Notes: a model not told the origin generated them from the letters alone. Shown: positions 9,256 to 18,970, counted from the first letter of the stretch. The stretch: 64,000 bases of DNA from Deltaproteobacteria bacterium (GCA_016182975.1 JACPFJ010000006.1:62001-126000), one strand, 5' to 3'. Translations and numbers: made by a program.

Positions 9256-9309
9256 CGTTCAACGTTCCAAGTTCTAAGTTGAAAAACTTTGAACCTCGAA
9301 CCTTGAACC
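9256..9309. repeat. Short-period inverted repeat element D (GTTCAAAG words)
   Basis: Two 25-base arms (9256-9280 and 9285-9309) match as an inverted repeat at about 20 of 25 positions around a four-base loop. Each arm is a degenerate tandem of an ~8-base word (AACCTTGA / TCAAGGTT). It lies wholly between czcB and czcA, and the outer end merges into the GAGGT ribosome-binding site of czcA, so it could form a hairpin in the mRNA that tunes czcA translation. Confidence 0.7.
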
Positions 9310-9321
9310 TGAGGTAAAAAT

Positions 9322-12300
9322 ATGCTCGACAAAATATTGCAGTTCGCGCTCCGGCAGCGCCTGCTGATCCTTCTGGCCACCGCCATCCTGATCGGCAGCG
9401 GGCTGTGGGCCATGAAGAAGCTGCCGGTGGACGCCTTCCCGGACGTGACCAACGTCCAGGTGCAGATCCTCACCCAGGCCGGGGGGATGGCCCCCACCGA
9501 GGTGGAAAAGCTGGTCACCTTCCCCATCGAGACAACCATGGGGGGGCTCCCACGCCTGCACGAGGTGCGCTCGCTCTCCAAGATCGGCCTGTCGGTGGTG
9601 ACGATCGTCTTCGAGGATGGCGTCGATATCTACTTCGCCCGCCAGCAGGTCTTCGAACGGCTCCAGCAGGCCCGCGACCGGCTCCCCAGGGGGATCGAGC
9701 CCCAGATGGGGCCGGTCACCACCGGACTGGGGGAGATCTACCAGTACATCCTGACCTCCGACAAATACGACGTCCGGGAACTGCGCTCCATCCAGGACTG
9801 GCTGGTGCGCCCGATCCTGCGCACCGTCCCCGGCGTGACCGACGTCAACTCCTTCGGCGGCCAGGTCAAGCAGTACCAGGTGCTGCTCGATCCGGCCAAG
9901 CTGAAGAGTCTGAACCTTACCATCCATGATGTCATGGAGGCGGTGGAGCGGAACAACGCCACCGTGGGGGCTGGCTACATCGAGCACCGCGAGGAGCAGT
10001 ACATGGTGCGCGGTATCGGTCAGGCCCGCGGGGTGGATGACCTGAATGCAATCGTGGTGAAGAGTGTCGGCGGCACGCCGATTCACATGCATGACGTGGG
10101 GATGGTGGCCATCGGCAACGAACCGCGCCAGGGGGCCACCACCCACGACGGCAAGGGGGAGGCGGTGGCCGGTATCGTCATGATGCTGCAGGGCGCTTCC
10201 AGCCGCGAGGTGGTGGAGGGGGTCGCTAAAAAGGTCAAGACCATTGAAAAGGCGCTGCCCGAGGGGGTCAGACTCACCCCCTACTACGACCGCACCGACC
10301 TGGTCTGGAAGACCATCCGCACCGTCACCACCAACCTCATCGAGGGGGGGCTGCTGGTCATCGCCGTTCTGTTCTACTTCCTGGGGAACGTGCGGGGTGC
10401 CGTGATCGTTGCCCTGACCATCCCGCTCTCCATGCTCTTCTCCTTCCTCGGCATGCACTGGCTGGGACTCTCCGCCAACCTGATGACCCTGGGGGCCATC
10501 GACTTCGGCATGATCGTGGACGGCAGCGTGGTCATGGTGGAAAACACGGTGCGCCACCTGGCAGAGCGCAAGGAGGGAGAAAGCACCCGCCACGTCATCT
10601 TCGCCTCGGCCATGGAGGTGGCCCGGCCGATCCTCTTCGGCGTGCTGATCATCATCATCGTCTATCTCCCCATCGTGACCCTGACCGACATGGAGGGGAA
10701 GATGTTCTCCCCGATGGCCTTCACGGTCGGCTTTGCCCTGCTGGGTTCGCTGATCCTGACCATGACCCTGGTGCCGACCCTCTGCTCCTTCCTGCTCAGG
10801 GGGAAGGTCGTGGAAAAGGACCCCCGCCTGCTGGTCAGAATTCGCGAGGGGTATCTGCCGCTCTTGCAGCAGAGCCTGGCCAATCCGAAGAGGACGCTGG
10901 CCGTCACGGGCGCAGCCCTGGCCGCTTCCCTGCTGCTGGTACCCTTCCTGGGGAGCGAGTTCCTCCCCACCCTGGACGAGGGGAGCATCACGGTGCAATC
11001 CTTCCGCCTGCCGTCGGTCTGGGTGACCGACACGGTCAGGAGTTCGGCCGCCGTAGAAAAGGCGATCAAATCGTTCCCCGAGGTGGAAAGTGTCGTTGCC
11101 CGCGCCGGGCGGGCCGAGATCGCCTCCGACCCGATGGGGATCGACATCTCGGACATCTTCGTCAGCCTCAAGCCGAGGGGTGAATGGAAGAGCGCCAAAA
11201 CAAAAGAGGAACTGGTGGACCTGATGCGGGAGCGGCTGGAGAACATACCCGGCATGACCTTCTCCTTCAGCCAGCCGATTGCCCTGCGGGTGGACGAGCT
11301 GATCTCGGGGGTCAAATCCCAGATCGCCATCAAGCTGTATGGTGAAGACATGGAGCAACTCAAGGCCAGGGCCAACGAGATCGCCGAGGTGGTCAAAAAG
11401 GTGGAAGGGGCCGCCGACGTGCAGGTGGAGAAGGTCTCGGGACTCGCCTACCTGCAGGTGGAGATCGACCGGGCCGCCTGCGCCCGTTACGGCATCAACG
11501 TCGCCGACATCAACGAGGTGCTGGAACTGGCCTCGGGGGGCAAGGCGGTCTCGGAGCTGTTCGAGGGGCAGAAACGTTTTGCCGTGGCACTGCGCTTCCC
11601 TGCTGCCCTCTCCGACTCACCGGCAAAGTTCAATGAGCTGCTCATCTCCGCCCCTGACGGGGCACGCATCCCCCTGAAACAGCTGGCGCGGGTCAAGACC
11701 GAAGAGGGTCCGGCCCAGATCTCCCGCGAGAACGGCTCGCGGCGGATCGTGGTGGAGTGCAACGTCAGCGGCAGGGACATCGGCAGTTTTGTGGCTGACG
11801 CCGAGAAGGCACTTGAAGCCAGGGTCAAGCTGCCCGCCGGCTACTACCTGGAGTGGGGCGGCCAGTTCGAAAACCAGCAGCGGGCCATGGCGCGGCTGGC
11901 GGTGATTCTCCCCATCTGCCTGGCGCTGATCTTCATCCTGCTCTTCTCCACCTTCAACAGCATCAGGCAGGCGTTCCTGATCATCCTCAACGTCCCCTTC
12001 GCCCTGATCGGCGGCATCGTGGCCCTGTTCCTGCGCGGGCTGCCGCTCTCGGTCTCCGGCGCCATCGGCTTCATCGCCCTGTTCGGGGTGGCGGTGCTGA
12101 ACGGCATCGTCATGGTCTCGTACTTCAACAAGCTGCGCGACGAGGGGCAGTCGCTGGACGAGGCCATCACCAACGGGGCCGCCATCCGGCTGCGGCCGGT
12201 CCTGATGACCGCCCTGGTGGCGTCGCTCGGCTTCATCCCGATGGCGCTCTCCCACGGCACCGGGGCCGAGGTGCAGCGGCCGCTGGCCACGGTGGTCATC

Positions 12301-12408
12301 GGCGGCCTGATCACCTCGACCCTGCTGACGCTGGTCGTCCTGCCGACGCTGTACCGCTGGTGGGAGCGAAGGGCGGAAACAACCTATCTCAAGGAGATTG
12401 ACCAATGA
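9322..12408 (+). CDS. czcA: Heavy-metal efflux RND pump (CzcA/CusA family)
   Basis: A 1028-residue inner-membrane proton/metal antiporter of the HME-RND family. The start MLDKILQFALRQRLLILLAT is typical. The transmembrane helix 4 signature DFGMIVDGSVVMVEN is present (about residues 394-408); its acidic residues carry protons. The porter domain segments (KLPVDAFPDVTNVQVQILT, GSEFLPTLDEGSI) and the second transmembrane bundle (FNSIRQAFLIILNVPFALIGG, GVAVLNGIVMVSYFN) are intact and the length is normal. It forms the tripartite pump with the adjacent CzcB and CzcC. Its last four bases overlap the start of the lipoprotein gene. Confidence 0.95.
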   Translation: MLDKILQFALRQRLLILLATAILIGSGLWAMKKLPVDAFPDVTNVQVQILTQAGGMAPTEVEKLVTFPIETTMGGLPRLHEVRSLSKIGLSVVTIVFEDGVDIYFARQQVFERLQQARDRLPRGIEPQMGPVTTGLGEIYQYILTSDKYDVRELRSIQDWLVRPILRTVPGVTDVNSFGGQVKQYQVLLDPAKLKSLNLTIHDVMEAVERNNATVGAGYIEHREEQYMVRGIGQARGVDDLNAIVVKSVGGTPIHMHDVGMVAIGNEPRQGATTHDGKGEAVAGIVMMLQGASSREVVEGVAKKVKTIEKALPEGVRLTPYYDRTDLVWKTIRTVTTNLIEGGLLVIAVLFYFLGNVRGAVIVALTIPLSMLFSFLGMHWLGLSANLMTLGAIDFGMIVDGSVVMVENTVRHLAERKEGESTRHVIFASAMEVARPILFGVLIIIIVYLPIVTLTDMEGKMFSPMAFTVGFALLGSLILTMTLVPTLCSFLLRGKVVEKDPRLLVRIREGYLPLLQQSLANPKRTLAVTGAALAASLLLVPFLGSEFLPTLDEGSITVQSFRLPSVWVTDTVRSSAAVEKAIKSFPEVESVVARAGRAEIASDPMGIDISDIFVSLKPRGEWKSAKTKEELVDLMRERLENIPGMTFSFSQPIALRVDELISGVKSQIAIKLYGEDMEQLKARANEIAEVVKKVEGAADVQVEKVSGLAYLQVEIDRAACARYGINVADINEVLELASGGKAVSELFEGQKRFAVALRFPAALSDSPAKFNELLISAPDGARIPLKQLARVKTEEGPAQISRENGSRRIVVECNVSGRDIGSFVADAEKALEARVKLPAGYYLEWGGQFENQQRAMARLAVILPICLALIFILLFSTFNSIRQAFLIILNVPFALIGGIVALFLRGLPLSVSGAIGFIALFGVAVLNGIVMVSYFNKLRDEGQSLDEAITNGAAIRLRPVLMTALVASLGFIPMALSHGTGAEVQRPLATVVIGGLITSTLLTLVVLPTLYRWWERRAETTYLKEIDQ

Positions 12409-12989
12409 GACATACATTCTCTTTCTTTCTGTTGATGGCCGTTTTGTTGATTGCGGCCGGTTGCGCTGGTAACCATGAACTCATCAAAGCTGCGGGCATC
12501 GGTACCCGTCAGGGGGTGTTTCAGGAAATTTCCCCGGATGCCGCCCCAATGCCCGGCTACGCCGACTTGCGCATCTATTCCTCCCTGAAGACGCATCTAC
12601 CCGGCGCCTACACAGTTAAAGACATCCACGGTACGGCAGCCTTCAGGATCATGGTTGATATCGACGGTCAGACCACCGAGCTGCAAGGCGACCCGCGCCG
12701 GGAAAACAGCGAGGCCCGAATGGCTCGCGACCCGGAGGCCGGCGACGGAATGCGGTACCGGTTTTCAAAGAGCATACGTATCAAGGCTGGAACCCATAGG
12801 GTTCTCATCGTCATCCCCTCGGACGGCATAGCACAGGAGCAGGAAATCACCTTGACGGAGAGAAGTAGGAATAGTTTGAATCTGGAGCCTGTCTATGACG
12901 CAACGGCCGGTAAAAAGCGGATTGGTTCTTACGGCGAAACCAGTTTCAAGAGGGGGATCAGAGGCTTCAGGATGGTGTTGAACGGATAG
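12405..12989 (+). CDS. Lipoprotein of unknown function at the end of the efflux operon
   Basis: A 194-residue protein with a clear lipoprotein signal peptide (LLMAVLLIAAGC, Cys near residue 21). The mature domain has a beta-rich character (AAFRIMVDIDGQTTELQG, IRIKAGTHRVLIVIPSDG) and no recognised catalytic motif; the phrase KAGTHRVLIVIPSDG resembles the sheet repeats of PEGA-like carbohydrate-binding domains, a weak similarity. The ATG overlaps the czcA stop as ATGA, so it belongs to the pump operon. It may stabilise the periplasmic assembly or the cell wall around it, which is inference. A strong terminator follows. Confidence 0.75.
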   Translation: MRHTFSFFLLMAVLLIAAGCAGNHELIKAAGIGTRQGVFQEISPDAAPMPGYADLRIYSSLKTHLPGAYTVKDIHGTAAFRIMVDIDGQTTELQGDPRRENSEARMARDPEAGDGMRYRFSKSIRIKAGTHRVLIVIPSDGIAQEQEITLTERSRNSLNLEPVYDATAGKKRIGSYGETSFKRGIRGFRMVLNG

Positions 12990-13014
12990 GCCATCTGAAT
13001 GGGGCGCGGAACCT

Positions 13015-13050
13015 GTCAAAGAGGGAGGCCTGCGGGCCTCCCTCTTTGAC
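13015..13050. terminator. Strong bidirectional hairpin terminator
   Basis: A perfect 16-bp stem (GTCAAAGAGGGAGGCC and its complement) with loop TGCG. It sits between the efflux operon (plus strand) and the convergent outer-membrane protein gene (minus strand), so it can end both transcripts. Confidence 0.85.
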
Positions 13051-13056
13051 AGACGG

Positions 13057-13866
13057 TTAAAACAGCTTGTGCTCGAATGAGAGGTAGGCCATCACCCCAT
13101 ACTCTCCCTTGGAAGGGCCGACTCCGATCGGCATGGAGATGCCCGGCACGATCTGAAGATCCTTGAGATCAATCGCGAAGCGCAGGCCGGGATTGATGAT
13201 GAAAGAATTATTGTTTCCCGTCACTCCATCGGAGACAACGGCCTGCTCGGCAGTGCCGACAAACTCCACCAGCGCGTTCAGGTTGCGGTTGACGAGATAG
13301 ACCAGGCTCATGCCGTAGTTGGTGCTGAAGGTATCCGCCTTTTCCCCGCCCGGTTCCTTGGCGTTGGGCGTAAAGGTCATACCCAGGTTCCAGTGGGTGA
13401 CGAATCGTTCATTAAGCCTCAGACTGAGCGGCAGGTTGGCCTGAAACCCCACCGCACCGTTGCCCAGCCCTTTCTTGTCGTCGCCGGTAGGCAGGATCAG
13501 GGAGAAACGCGGCGAGCATGCCATAACGCCTTCCTTGAAAAGAAGCTGGTAACGATAATTCAGCGCAATGTCGCCGAGTCCGGAGTGCCGCCCCTCGTCC
13601 CTGCCGAGCTTTTCGAGCGGAATAGTGTAGGAGAACTGGTGGGCCTGGGTGGGAACCGGCCACTCCTGGGTAAAGCTATAGGCCCAGGTATCCCCCTTCA
13701 TGTACTGGAAGGTCTGGATGTGCTGAATGACCCCGTCTTCCTGGTTATAGGCCTCTTCCAGAAGAAACGAGTTGTCCTGGATTTCGCGATATGGTCCGTC
13801 CGCCATAGCGACGGCGACACTTGCCATGACTGCCAGAATTACCGTCGCCATACGAAACTTGAACAT
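13057..13866 (-). CDS. Outer-membrane beta-barrel protein (transporter-like)
   Basis: A 269-residue protein with a signal peptide (cleavage after about AVAMA, residue 22). The remainder alternates hydrophobic and polar residues as expected for membrane strands and ends in Phe (SFEHKLF), the usual signal for outer-membrane insertion. LGDIALNYRYQLL and PRFSLILPTGDDKKGLGNG resemble the MetA/phenol-degradation-type barrel family often annotated only as transporter. The substrate is unknown. It is a single gene, convergent with the czc operon and ended by the shared terminator; whether it helps metal resistance is not shown. Confidence 0.7.
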   Translation of the reverse strand: MFKFRMATVILAVMASVAVAMADGPYREIQDNSFLLEEAYNQEDGVIQHIQTFQYMKGDTWAYSFTQEWPVPTQAHQFSYTIPLEKLGRDEGRHSGLGDIALNYRYQLLFKEGVMACSPRFSLILPTGDDKKGLGNGAVGFQANLPLSLRLNERFVTHWNLGMTFTPNAKEPGGEKADTFSTNYGMSLVYLVNRNLNALVEFVGTAEQAVVSDGVTGNNNSFIINPGLRFAIDLKDLQIVPGISMPIGVGPSKGEYGVMAYLSFEHKLF

Positions 13867-13929
13867 GTTGTCACCTCCGTGATGATCTGGAAATATAACT
13901 TGTACCTGCCGTATGACAACCGCTCCACC

Positions 13930-15108
13930 CTACTCCATCTTCACCGGCACCTTGGCCTTGAGCACGTATTTGCCTCCCTTGACCTCCAGCAGGCAGAGCG
14001 GCGACTTGACCGGCTCGCGGTTGGGGCGGATGGTGATGGTGCCGGATACGCCGGGGAAGTCCTTCGTCTGGGCCAGGGCCGCCTTGAACACCTTGGGATC
14101 GGCGCTCCCCGCGCGCCTGATGGCATCGGCCAGCATCAGGATGCCGTCATACCCCTGGGCGGCGAACATCTCCGCAGTCTGGCCGGTTTTCTTCCTGTAC
14201 GCCTCGATGAACCTGGCCTGCTCGGGGGAGGCCTGTTCCGGCGAGAAGCCGAGGTAGGCCATGGTACCCTCGACCGCCTGGCCCCCCAGCTCGATGAAGG
14301 TCGAGGGGGAGAGGCCGTCGCCGCCGAACATGTTGACCTTGAGCCCCTGTTTGCGGGCCTCCTTCATCAGCAGCGCCCCCTCGGTGTAGTAGCCGGAGAA
14401 GAAGATGATGTCCGGTTTCCTGGCCTTGATGTTGGTGACCTGGGCGCTGAAGTCCTTGTCGCCGTCCTTGATCTTCTCGTCGGCCACGATCTCGATCGCC
14501 TTTCCCTTGATCGCCTCCTTGAAGGTCTGCGTCAGCCCCACGCTGTAGTCGTTGTTGTCGGAGGTGATCACCGCCACCCTCTTGTACCCCATCTCCCTGG
14601 AATAGTACTCCATCAGGGCCGGCATGGCCACGCTGTCCAAGAGGGTGCTGCGGAAGATGAAATCGCCGATCTCCACTACCCCGGGGCCGGTGGAGCCGGT
14701 CGAGAGGAGCACGATCCCGGCCTTCTGGGCGATGGGGGCCACCACCTTGGTGATGCCGGTGGTCGGGTCGCCGATGATGGCCGCCACGTTGTCGCGGCTG
14801 ATGAACTTCTGGGCCAGGGCGGCCCCCTCCTGCTTGTCGCCGCGGTTGTCGGCCTCGACGATCTCGATCCTCTTCCCCAGCACTCCGCCGCCGGCGTTGA
14901 GCTCATCGGCGGCGATCCGCATCCCCTCCAGGGTCGGCTTGCCGAACATGGCCACGTCGCCGGTCAGGGCGCCCATGAAGGCGATCCGGACGGTATCGCC
15001 GGCAGTCCCGCCCGGTTTGCCCTCTTCCTTTTTCTTGCAGCCGGCGAGCAAAAGGCCGGCGGAGACGCTCACTGCCGCGAACAGATAGGCTGCCCTTTTG
15101 ATCTGCAT
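13930..15108 (-). CDS. Branched-chain amino-acid-type ABC transporter substrate-binding lipoprotein
   Basis: A 392-residue periplasmic binding lipoprotein of the Leu/Ile/Val (Peripla_BP_6) class. The start at 15108 is chosen because GGGAGG stands just upstream; an upstream ATG at 15138 would add ten residues before the signal peptide. The lipobox is LLLAGC (Cys near residue 24). Typical segments follow: VRIAFMGALTGDVAMFGKPT, ADELNAGGGVLGKRIEIVEADN, IIGDPTTGITKVVAPIAQ, ISFFSG-type and GYDGILMLADAIRRAG. No permease or ATPase gene is adjacent, so it is an orphan; it may work with a transporter elsewhere or serve as a receptor protein. Ligand identity cannot be read from sequence. Confidence 0.88.
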   Translation of the reverse strand: MQIKRAAYLFAAVSVSAGLLLAGCKKKEEGKPGGTAGDTVRIAFMGALTGDVAMFGKPTLEGMRIAADELNAGGGVLGKRIEIVEADNRGDKQEGAALAQKFISRDNVAAIIGDPTTGITKVVAPIAQKAGIVLLSTGSTGPGVVEIGDFIFRSTLLDSVAMPALMEYYSREMGYKRVAVITSDNNDYSVGLTQTFKEAIKGKAIEIVADEKIKDGDKDFSAQVTNIKARKPDIIFFSGYYTEGALLMKEARKQGLKVNMFGGDGLSPSTFIELGGQAVEGTMAYLGFSPEQASPEQARFIEAYRKKTGQTAEMFAAQGYDGILMLADAIRRAGSADPKVFKAALAQTKDFPGVSGTITIRPNREPVKSPLCLLEVKGGKYVLKAKVPVKME

Positions 15109-15166
15109 GGTTCCCTCCCGATGGTTTATGGCGGGCACGAGAATGCCCCTGATTGAAACGTTATCT

Positions 15167-16165
15167 TCAAGCCTCCGCCGTCCTGGCCTTCATGGCGCTG
15201 ATTCGATCCACGACCCCCATGACGATGATCACGTCATCGGGCTTGAGCATCGTCTCCCGGGGCGGGTTGAAGCGACAGGAACCGTCATTGTCGGTCAAGG
15301 CGACAACGGTGACCCCTTCCATGCCGAGGACCCCCGTCTCGGACAGCGGCTTTCCCACCAGGGGGGAGTTGACGGTGATGCGGATCTCCTCGACCCGGAC
15401 GGTGGCGTCCCGCGAACGCAGCATGGCGTCGAGGAAGCTGACCACCGACGGCCGGATCATCTCCGAGGCCATGCGGAGGCCGCCGATATAGTTGGGCATC
15501 ACTACCCGGTCGGCTCCCACCATGCGCAACTTCCGTTCCGATTCCTCGTCGCTCGCCTTGGCCACGATCTTCAACTCCTGCCTGAGCCCCTTTGCCGTTA
15601 CCACCACAAACAGGTTGTCGGCATCGTGGTGGAGGGTGGTGAAGAGCCCTTCCGCCGTGGCGATGTTGGCTGCGACCAGGACCGCCTCATGGGTGGCGTC
15701 TCCTTCGATATGGAGGAACTCAGACTCGGTAAGCAGCCTGATCCGCTCCGGGTCGCGGTCTATGACCACGAACCTGTGTCCGGTCCTGGACAGTTCTGCG
15801 ATGATATGCCGGCCGGTGGCGCTCACCCCGCATACTATATAGTGCCCCTTCAACCGGCTGATGCAGTTTTTCATTTTCCGCCTCCTGATTACATCGGTGA
15901 GTTCTCCCTCCACGATGAACGCCGTCAGCACCGACAGGCCGTAGATGAGGATGGCCGACCCGCAGAGTATCAGGACAATGGTGAAGGCCCGCCCCTGGTT
16001 CGAGAGATCGTGCACCTCCATGAAGCCGACCGACGCGATGGTGATGACGGTCATGTAAAGGGAATCAAAGAGGCTCCATCCCTCGATGGAAACGTAGCCG
16101 CAGATCCCCACGATGAAGACGGCGGAAAGGGCCAGGCAGACTCCGAGCATGCGCTTCCCTATCAT
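15167..16165 (-). CDS. Two-TM potassium-channel-like protein with RCK (TrkA-N/TrkA-C) domains and atypical filter
   Basis: A 332-residue protein with a first membrane helix (residues ~8-27), a pore loop (~32-50), a second helix (~60-88), then an RCK NAD-binding domain beginning HYIVCGVSATGRHIIAEL (~108) and a TrkA-C domain (~245-330). This matches MthK-type channels gated by ligand binding to the RCK part. The selectivity filter expected as TVGYGD reads SVGFME here (within TIASVGFMEVHDLS), so the last glycine is replaced by methionine and the tyrosine by phenylalanine. That could change selectivity or make it a non-conducting sensor. It lies 58 bases upstream of the binding-lipoprotein gene on the same strand. 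Confidence 0.85.
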   Translation of the reverse strand: MIGKRMLGVCLALSAVFIVGICGYVSIEGWSLFDSLYMTVITIASVGFMEVHDLSNQGRAFTIVLILCGSAILIYGLSVLTAFIVEGELTDVIRRRKMKNCISRLKGHYIVCGVSATGRHIIAELSRTGHRFVVIDRDPERIRLLTESEFLHIEGDATHEAVLVAANIATAEGLFTTLHHDADNLFVVVTAKGLRQELKIVAKASDEESERKLRMVGADRVVMPNYIGGLRMASEMIRPSVVSFLDAMLRSRDATVRVEEIRITVNSPLVGKPLSETGVLGMEGVTVVALTDNDGSCRFNPPRETMLKPDDVIIVMGVVDRISAMKARTAEA

Positions 16166-16266
16166 CTGCTATCCTTTCCCCCAGGGCCGGCAAATCTCAA
16201 ACGCGACTTCAACAGCACACGGGTTTTTCCTGTTTGGTCCCGGCTCGTCCGGGTTAGGTCAATTTA

Positions 16267-16692
16267 TCAGCCGTTGATGGTTTCAGCGGCCCTGGCGGCG
16301 ATCGCGGCGGCGTCCAGCAGGGTGGCGGTCCCCTCGGGAAGCTCCAGCAGGGCGGTCGCAAAGGCATCTCCCGGCGCTGCGGACATTTCAACCTGCTCCT
16401 GCGGGACGATCCTGACGACCCGCTCCACCAGGAAGGCCAGGGAGGCGATGGCGGGGTCGAGGACAATGACCTTCTCCCGCCCGCCAGCGCCGGGATGGCC
16501 GAGGAACGCGGCCAGGTCCATGACCGCGACAATAGCGCCATGGAAGTTCATGGCGCCGGGATAGCAACTGGGGGCCCCTGGGATGGGCCACATGAGCGGG
16601 GGTTCCTCCACCTCGGCCACCTGCGCCAGGTCAAGGGCGTAGAACCGCCCCTGCAGGGTGAAGAGCAGGTATCTGCGCCCGGCCTTTGTCAT
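16267..16692 (-). CDS. CheW-like chemotaxis coupling protein
   Basis: A 141-residue CheW-domain protein. Recognisable are the first strand ([20 protein letters not shown]), the receptor-contact loop region with [20 protein letters not shown] and VMDLAAFLG, and the later [14 protein letters not shown]. It would couple chemoreceptors to a CheA kinase. The start codon overlaps the stop of the receptor gene upstream (ATGA), so it is translated with its receptor. No cheA or cheY is present nearby, so it must use a kinase encoded elsewhere or act in a non-motility pathway. Confidence 0.88.
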   Translation of the reverse strand: MTKAGRRYLLFTLQGRFYALDLAQVAEVEEPPLMWPIPGAPSCYPGAMNFHGAIVAVMDLAAFLGHPGAGGREKVIVLDPAIASLAFLVERVVRIVPQEQVEMSAAPGDAFATALLELPEGTATLLDAAAIAARAAETING

Positions 16693-17972
16693 GCCGTCTG
16701 CGGCTCCTCGTCCGGGGCAACCTTGAAGCGCTCCACCACGGCCAGAAGGTCCTCCGCCAGTTGGGCCAGATCCCTCGTGGCCAGGGCCATGTCCTGCATG
16801 GCCGCCAACTGTTCCTCGGTCGCGGCCGAGACCTGCTCGGTGGCGGCGGCGTTGTCGTCGGCCACCTTGGCGATCTCATCCACCGCCTTGACCATCTTAG
16901 CCGAGCCCTCAAGCTGCATCTGGGAAAGGTCGGCGATGCTGTTGGCCTTGCGCTCCGTCTCCAGGACGGTCTTGAGGATCTCCTGGAAGGCCGAGGCGGT
17001 GACGTCGATGTTCCGCTTCCCCTCCTTGATGCTGCGGGAACCGTCCAGGATGGTCTCGTGCACCCGGCGGCTCTCCTCGCGCAGACTCTCGATCATCTCG
17101 TTGATTTCGGCCGCCGACCGGACCGAACCGTCGGCCAGCTTGCGCACCTCGTCGGCCACTACAGCAAAACCCTTGCCGTATTCACCGGCCCGGGCCGCCT
17201 CGATGGAGGCGTTAAGCGCCAGCAGGTTTGTCTGGCGGGCCACGTCACCGATGAAGTCGGCGATCTTGCCCACCTTTTGCAGCTTGGCCTTGAAGGCGTC
17301 GAACTGCCGTCCGATCTCCTCCTGCTGATCGAAGAACTCCTTCATCCGCTCCAGGGAGTCGCCCGCCAGGCTGCCGCCATGCTGGGCGGTCAGGCTGGTC
17401 TCGCGGGCGGCCTTGGCCGTCTCGCGGGCACGGGCCGCCACCAGTTCTATGGAGATGGCTATCTCGCGGATGAACCTGGAACTCTTCTCCACCATCTCGG
17501 CCTGGGTCTCCGCCCCGCGGGAGATCTGCTCGATGGCCTGGGCCACCTCCTCTGTGGAGGCGTTGATATCCAGGGCGGTGGAGTTGATATCGCGGGCCGA
17601 TCCGGAAAGGTGCCCGGAACCCTTATTGATGTGTCCCACCAGGTCGCGCAGATTCTGGAGCATCAGGTTGATCAGCGCCGCCAGCTCATGGGTCTCGTCA
17701 GGGGTTCTTGAGGCGCGGATGGCCACGTCGCGGGTCAGGTCCCCCCGGCTGATGGATTCGGCGACCTCCGTCAACCTGCCGATGTTGGCGGTGAAACCTT
17801 TGGCAAAGGCCCACCCCAGGATCAGCCCGATGGTCATTGCCACGACATAACCCAGGATGCTGCTGATCTCGGCCGAATAACCGAGCAGACCGACCAGCTT
17901 GGGGCTGAAGGCCACCGCCGCCACCACCACGACGAAACCGATGATGAATTTATGCCCTATGGGGATACGCAT
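16689..17972 (-). CDS. Methyl-accepting chemotaxis protein
   Basis: A 427-residue receptor starting at 17972 with GGAGGA just upstream; the longer frame adds ~48 residues with no membrane character and overlaps cheR. Two N-terminal membrane helices (about residues 7-25 and 30-52) are separated by only a few residues, so there is no sizeable periplasmic sensor domain. A HAMP-like region ([21 protein letters not shown]) leads into the cytoplasmic signalling coiled coil, whose tip reads [20 protein letters not shown], near residue 250. Lack of an external sensor suggests it responds to a membrane or internal cue. It sits between cheR and cheW in one unit. Confidence 0.92.
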   Translation of the reverse strand: MRIPIGHKFIIGFVVVVAAVAFSPKLVGLLGYSAEISSILGYVVAMTIGLILGWAFAKGFTANIGRLTEVAESISRGDLTRDVAIRASRTPDETHELAALINLMLQNLRDLVGHINKGSGHLSGSARDINSTALDINASTEEVAQAIEQISRGAETQAEMVEKSSRFIREIAISIELVAARARETAKAARETSLTAQHGGSLAGDSLERMKEFFDQQEEIGRQFDAFKAKLQKVGKIADFIGDVARQTNLLALNASIEAARAGEYGKGFAVVADEVRKLADGSVRSAAEINEMIESLREESRRVHETILDGSRSIKEGKRNIDVTASAFQEILKTVLETERKANSIADLSQMQLEGSAKMVKAVDEIAKVADDNAAATEQVSAATEEQLAAMQDMALATRDLAQLAEDLLAVVERFKVAPDEEPQTA

Positions 17973-17994
17973 GCCGTCCTCCGTTTTGAATTTG

Positions 17995-18849
17995 TTACAC
18001 CCTGCGGTATATGCGCTCCATCGTGCAGAGCGGCGCAAAGCGCAGGCGGGCATCCCCCACCATGGTTTCGGACTTGCCAAGGACAAGGATGCCTCCCGGC
18101 GGCAGGATGTCCGCAATCCCGTTCAGGATCCGCTCCTGATCGGGCCGAGTGAAGTAGATCAGGGTGTTGCGGCAGAGCACCAGATTGCTGGCGGCATACC
18201 CTCCGACAGCGGCGATGTCCCCCTGCCCGAACGTCACCATCTCCCGTATCTCGGGAATCAGGCGCAGACGCGCCCCATGCCGGCGGAAATAACGCTCCCT
18301 GGTCTCCTGCGGGACCTCCTTGAGGCGGTCTTCGTTGTATTCCGCCTGCCGTGCGGCCTCAAGGGTTTCGGCATCGATGTCGGTCCCGAAAATAGTGGTC
18401 GCTGTCCGGCGCAGCTCCCTGCCGAAATGCTCCCGCAGCAGGATCGCCAGGCTGTAAGGCTCCTCCCCGCTTGCGCAGCCCAGGCACGAGATGCGCAGGG
18501 ACTCCGCCAGGCCGTTCCTGCCGGCCCTGAAAAGGGGGGGCAGGACCTCGCTCCGCAGCTTCTCGAACATGGACGGATTGCGGAAGAACTGGCTCACGTG
18601 GATGGTGAGCGTCTTTTGGAGCAGATCCAGCTCGAGCGCGTTCTGCCGCAGCAATCCGCAGTAAGCGGCCGCGTCGCGGCAGCGGGTGGAACGCATCCTG
18701 ATGGCCACGCGCCGCTTCATGCACTTGGCCTTGTAGACGGAGAGGTCGAAGCAACGCCCAATGCTAAGCAGCCTGCCGATTTCCGTCAGCTCCTCGTCAC
18801 TGATCTCATCAGTGGGCGGCAATGTGCTGTCGATGACGGGTGATGTCAC
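17995..18849 (-). CDS. cheR: CheR-type chemoreceptor glutamate methyltransferase
   Basis: A 284-residue SAM-dependent methyltransferase that adds methyl groups to receptor glutamates. I choose the GTG at 18849 ([10 protein letters not shown]) because the longer frame from 18993 begins inside a repeat and adds a Cys-rich tail unlike CheR. The helical N-terminal domain contains [16 protein letters not shown], and the catalytic domain has the SAM motif [19 protein letters not shown], the acidic [12 protein letters not shown], and [17 protein letters not shown]. It is the first gene of cheR-mcp-cheW. All expected motifs are intact. Confidence 0.93.
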   Translation of the reverse strand: MTSPVIDSTLPPTDEISDEELTEIGRLLSIGRCFDLSVYKAKCMKRRVAIRMRSTRCRDAAAYCGLLRQNALELDLLQKTLTIHVSQFFRNPSMFEKLRSEVLPPLFRAGRNGLAESLRISCLGCASGEEPYSLAILLREHFGRELRRTATTIFGTDIDAETLEAARQAEYNEDRLKEVPQETRERYFRRHGARLRLIPEIREMVTFGQGDIAAVGGYAASNLVLCRNTLIYFTRPDQERILNGIADILPPGGILVLGKSETMVGDARLRFAPLCTMERIYRRV

Positions 18850-18970
18850 TTTGCTCTTTCCGGGTTGGCATATGGGCAGCCGAAATAGTATGCTATGTAC
18901 CATGAAGCAGAATACGGCGCAACAGCCTAACAGGATGCCCGCACAGTGAACCTTAAAACGGCAGATTCTT

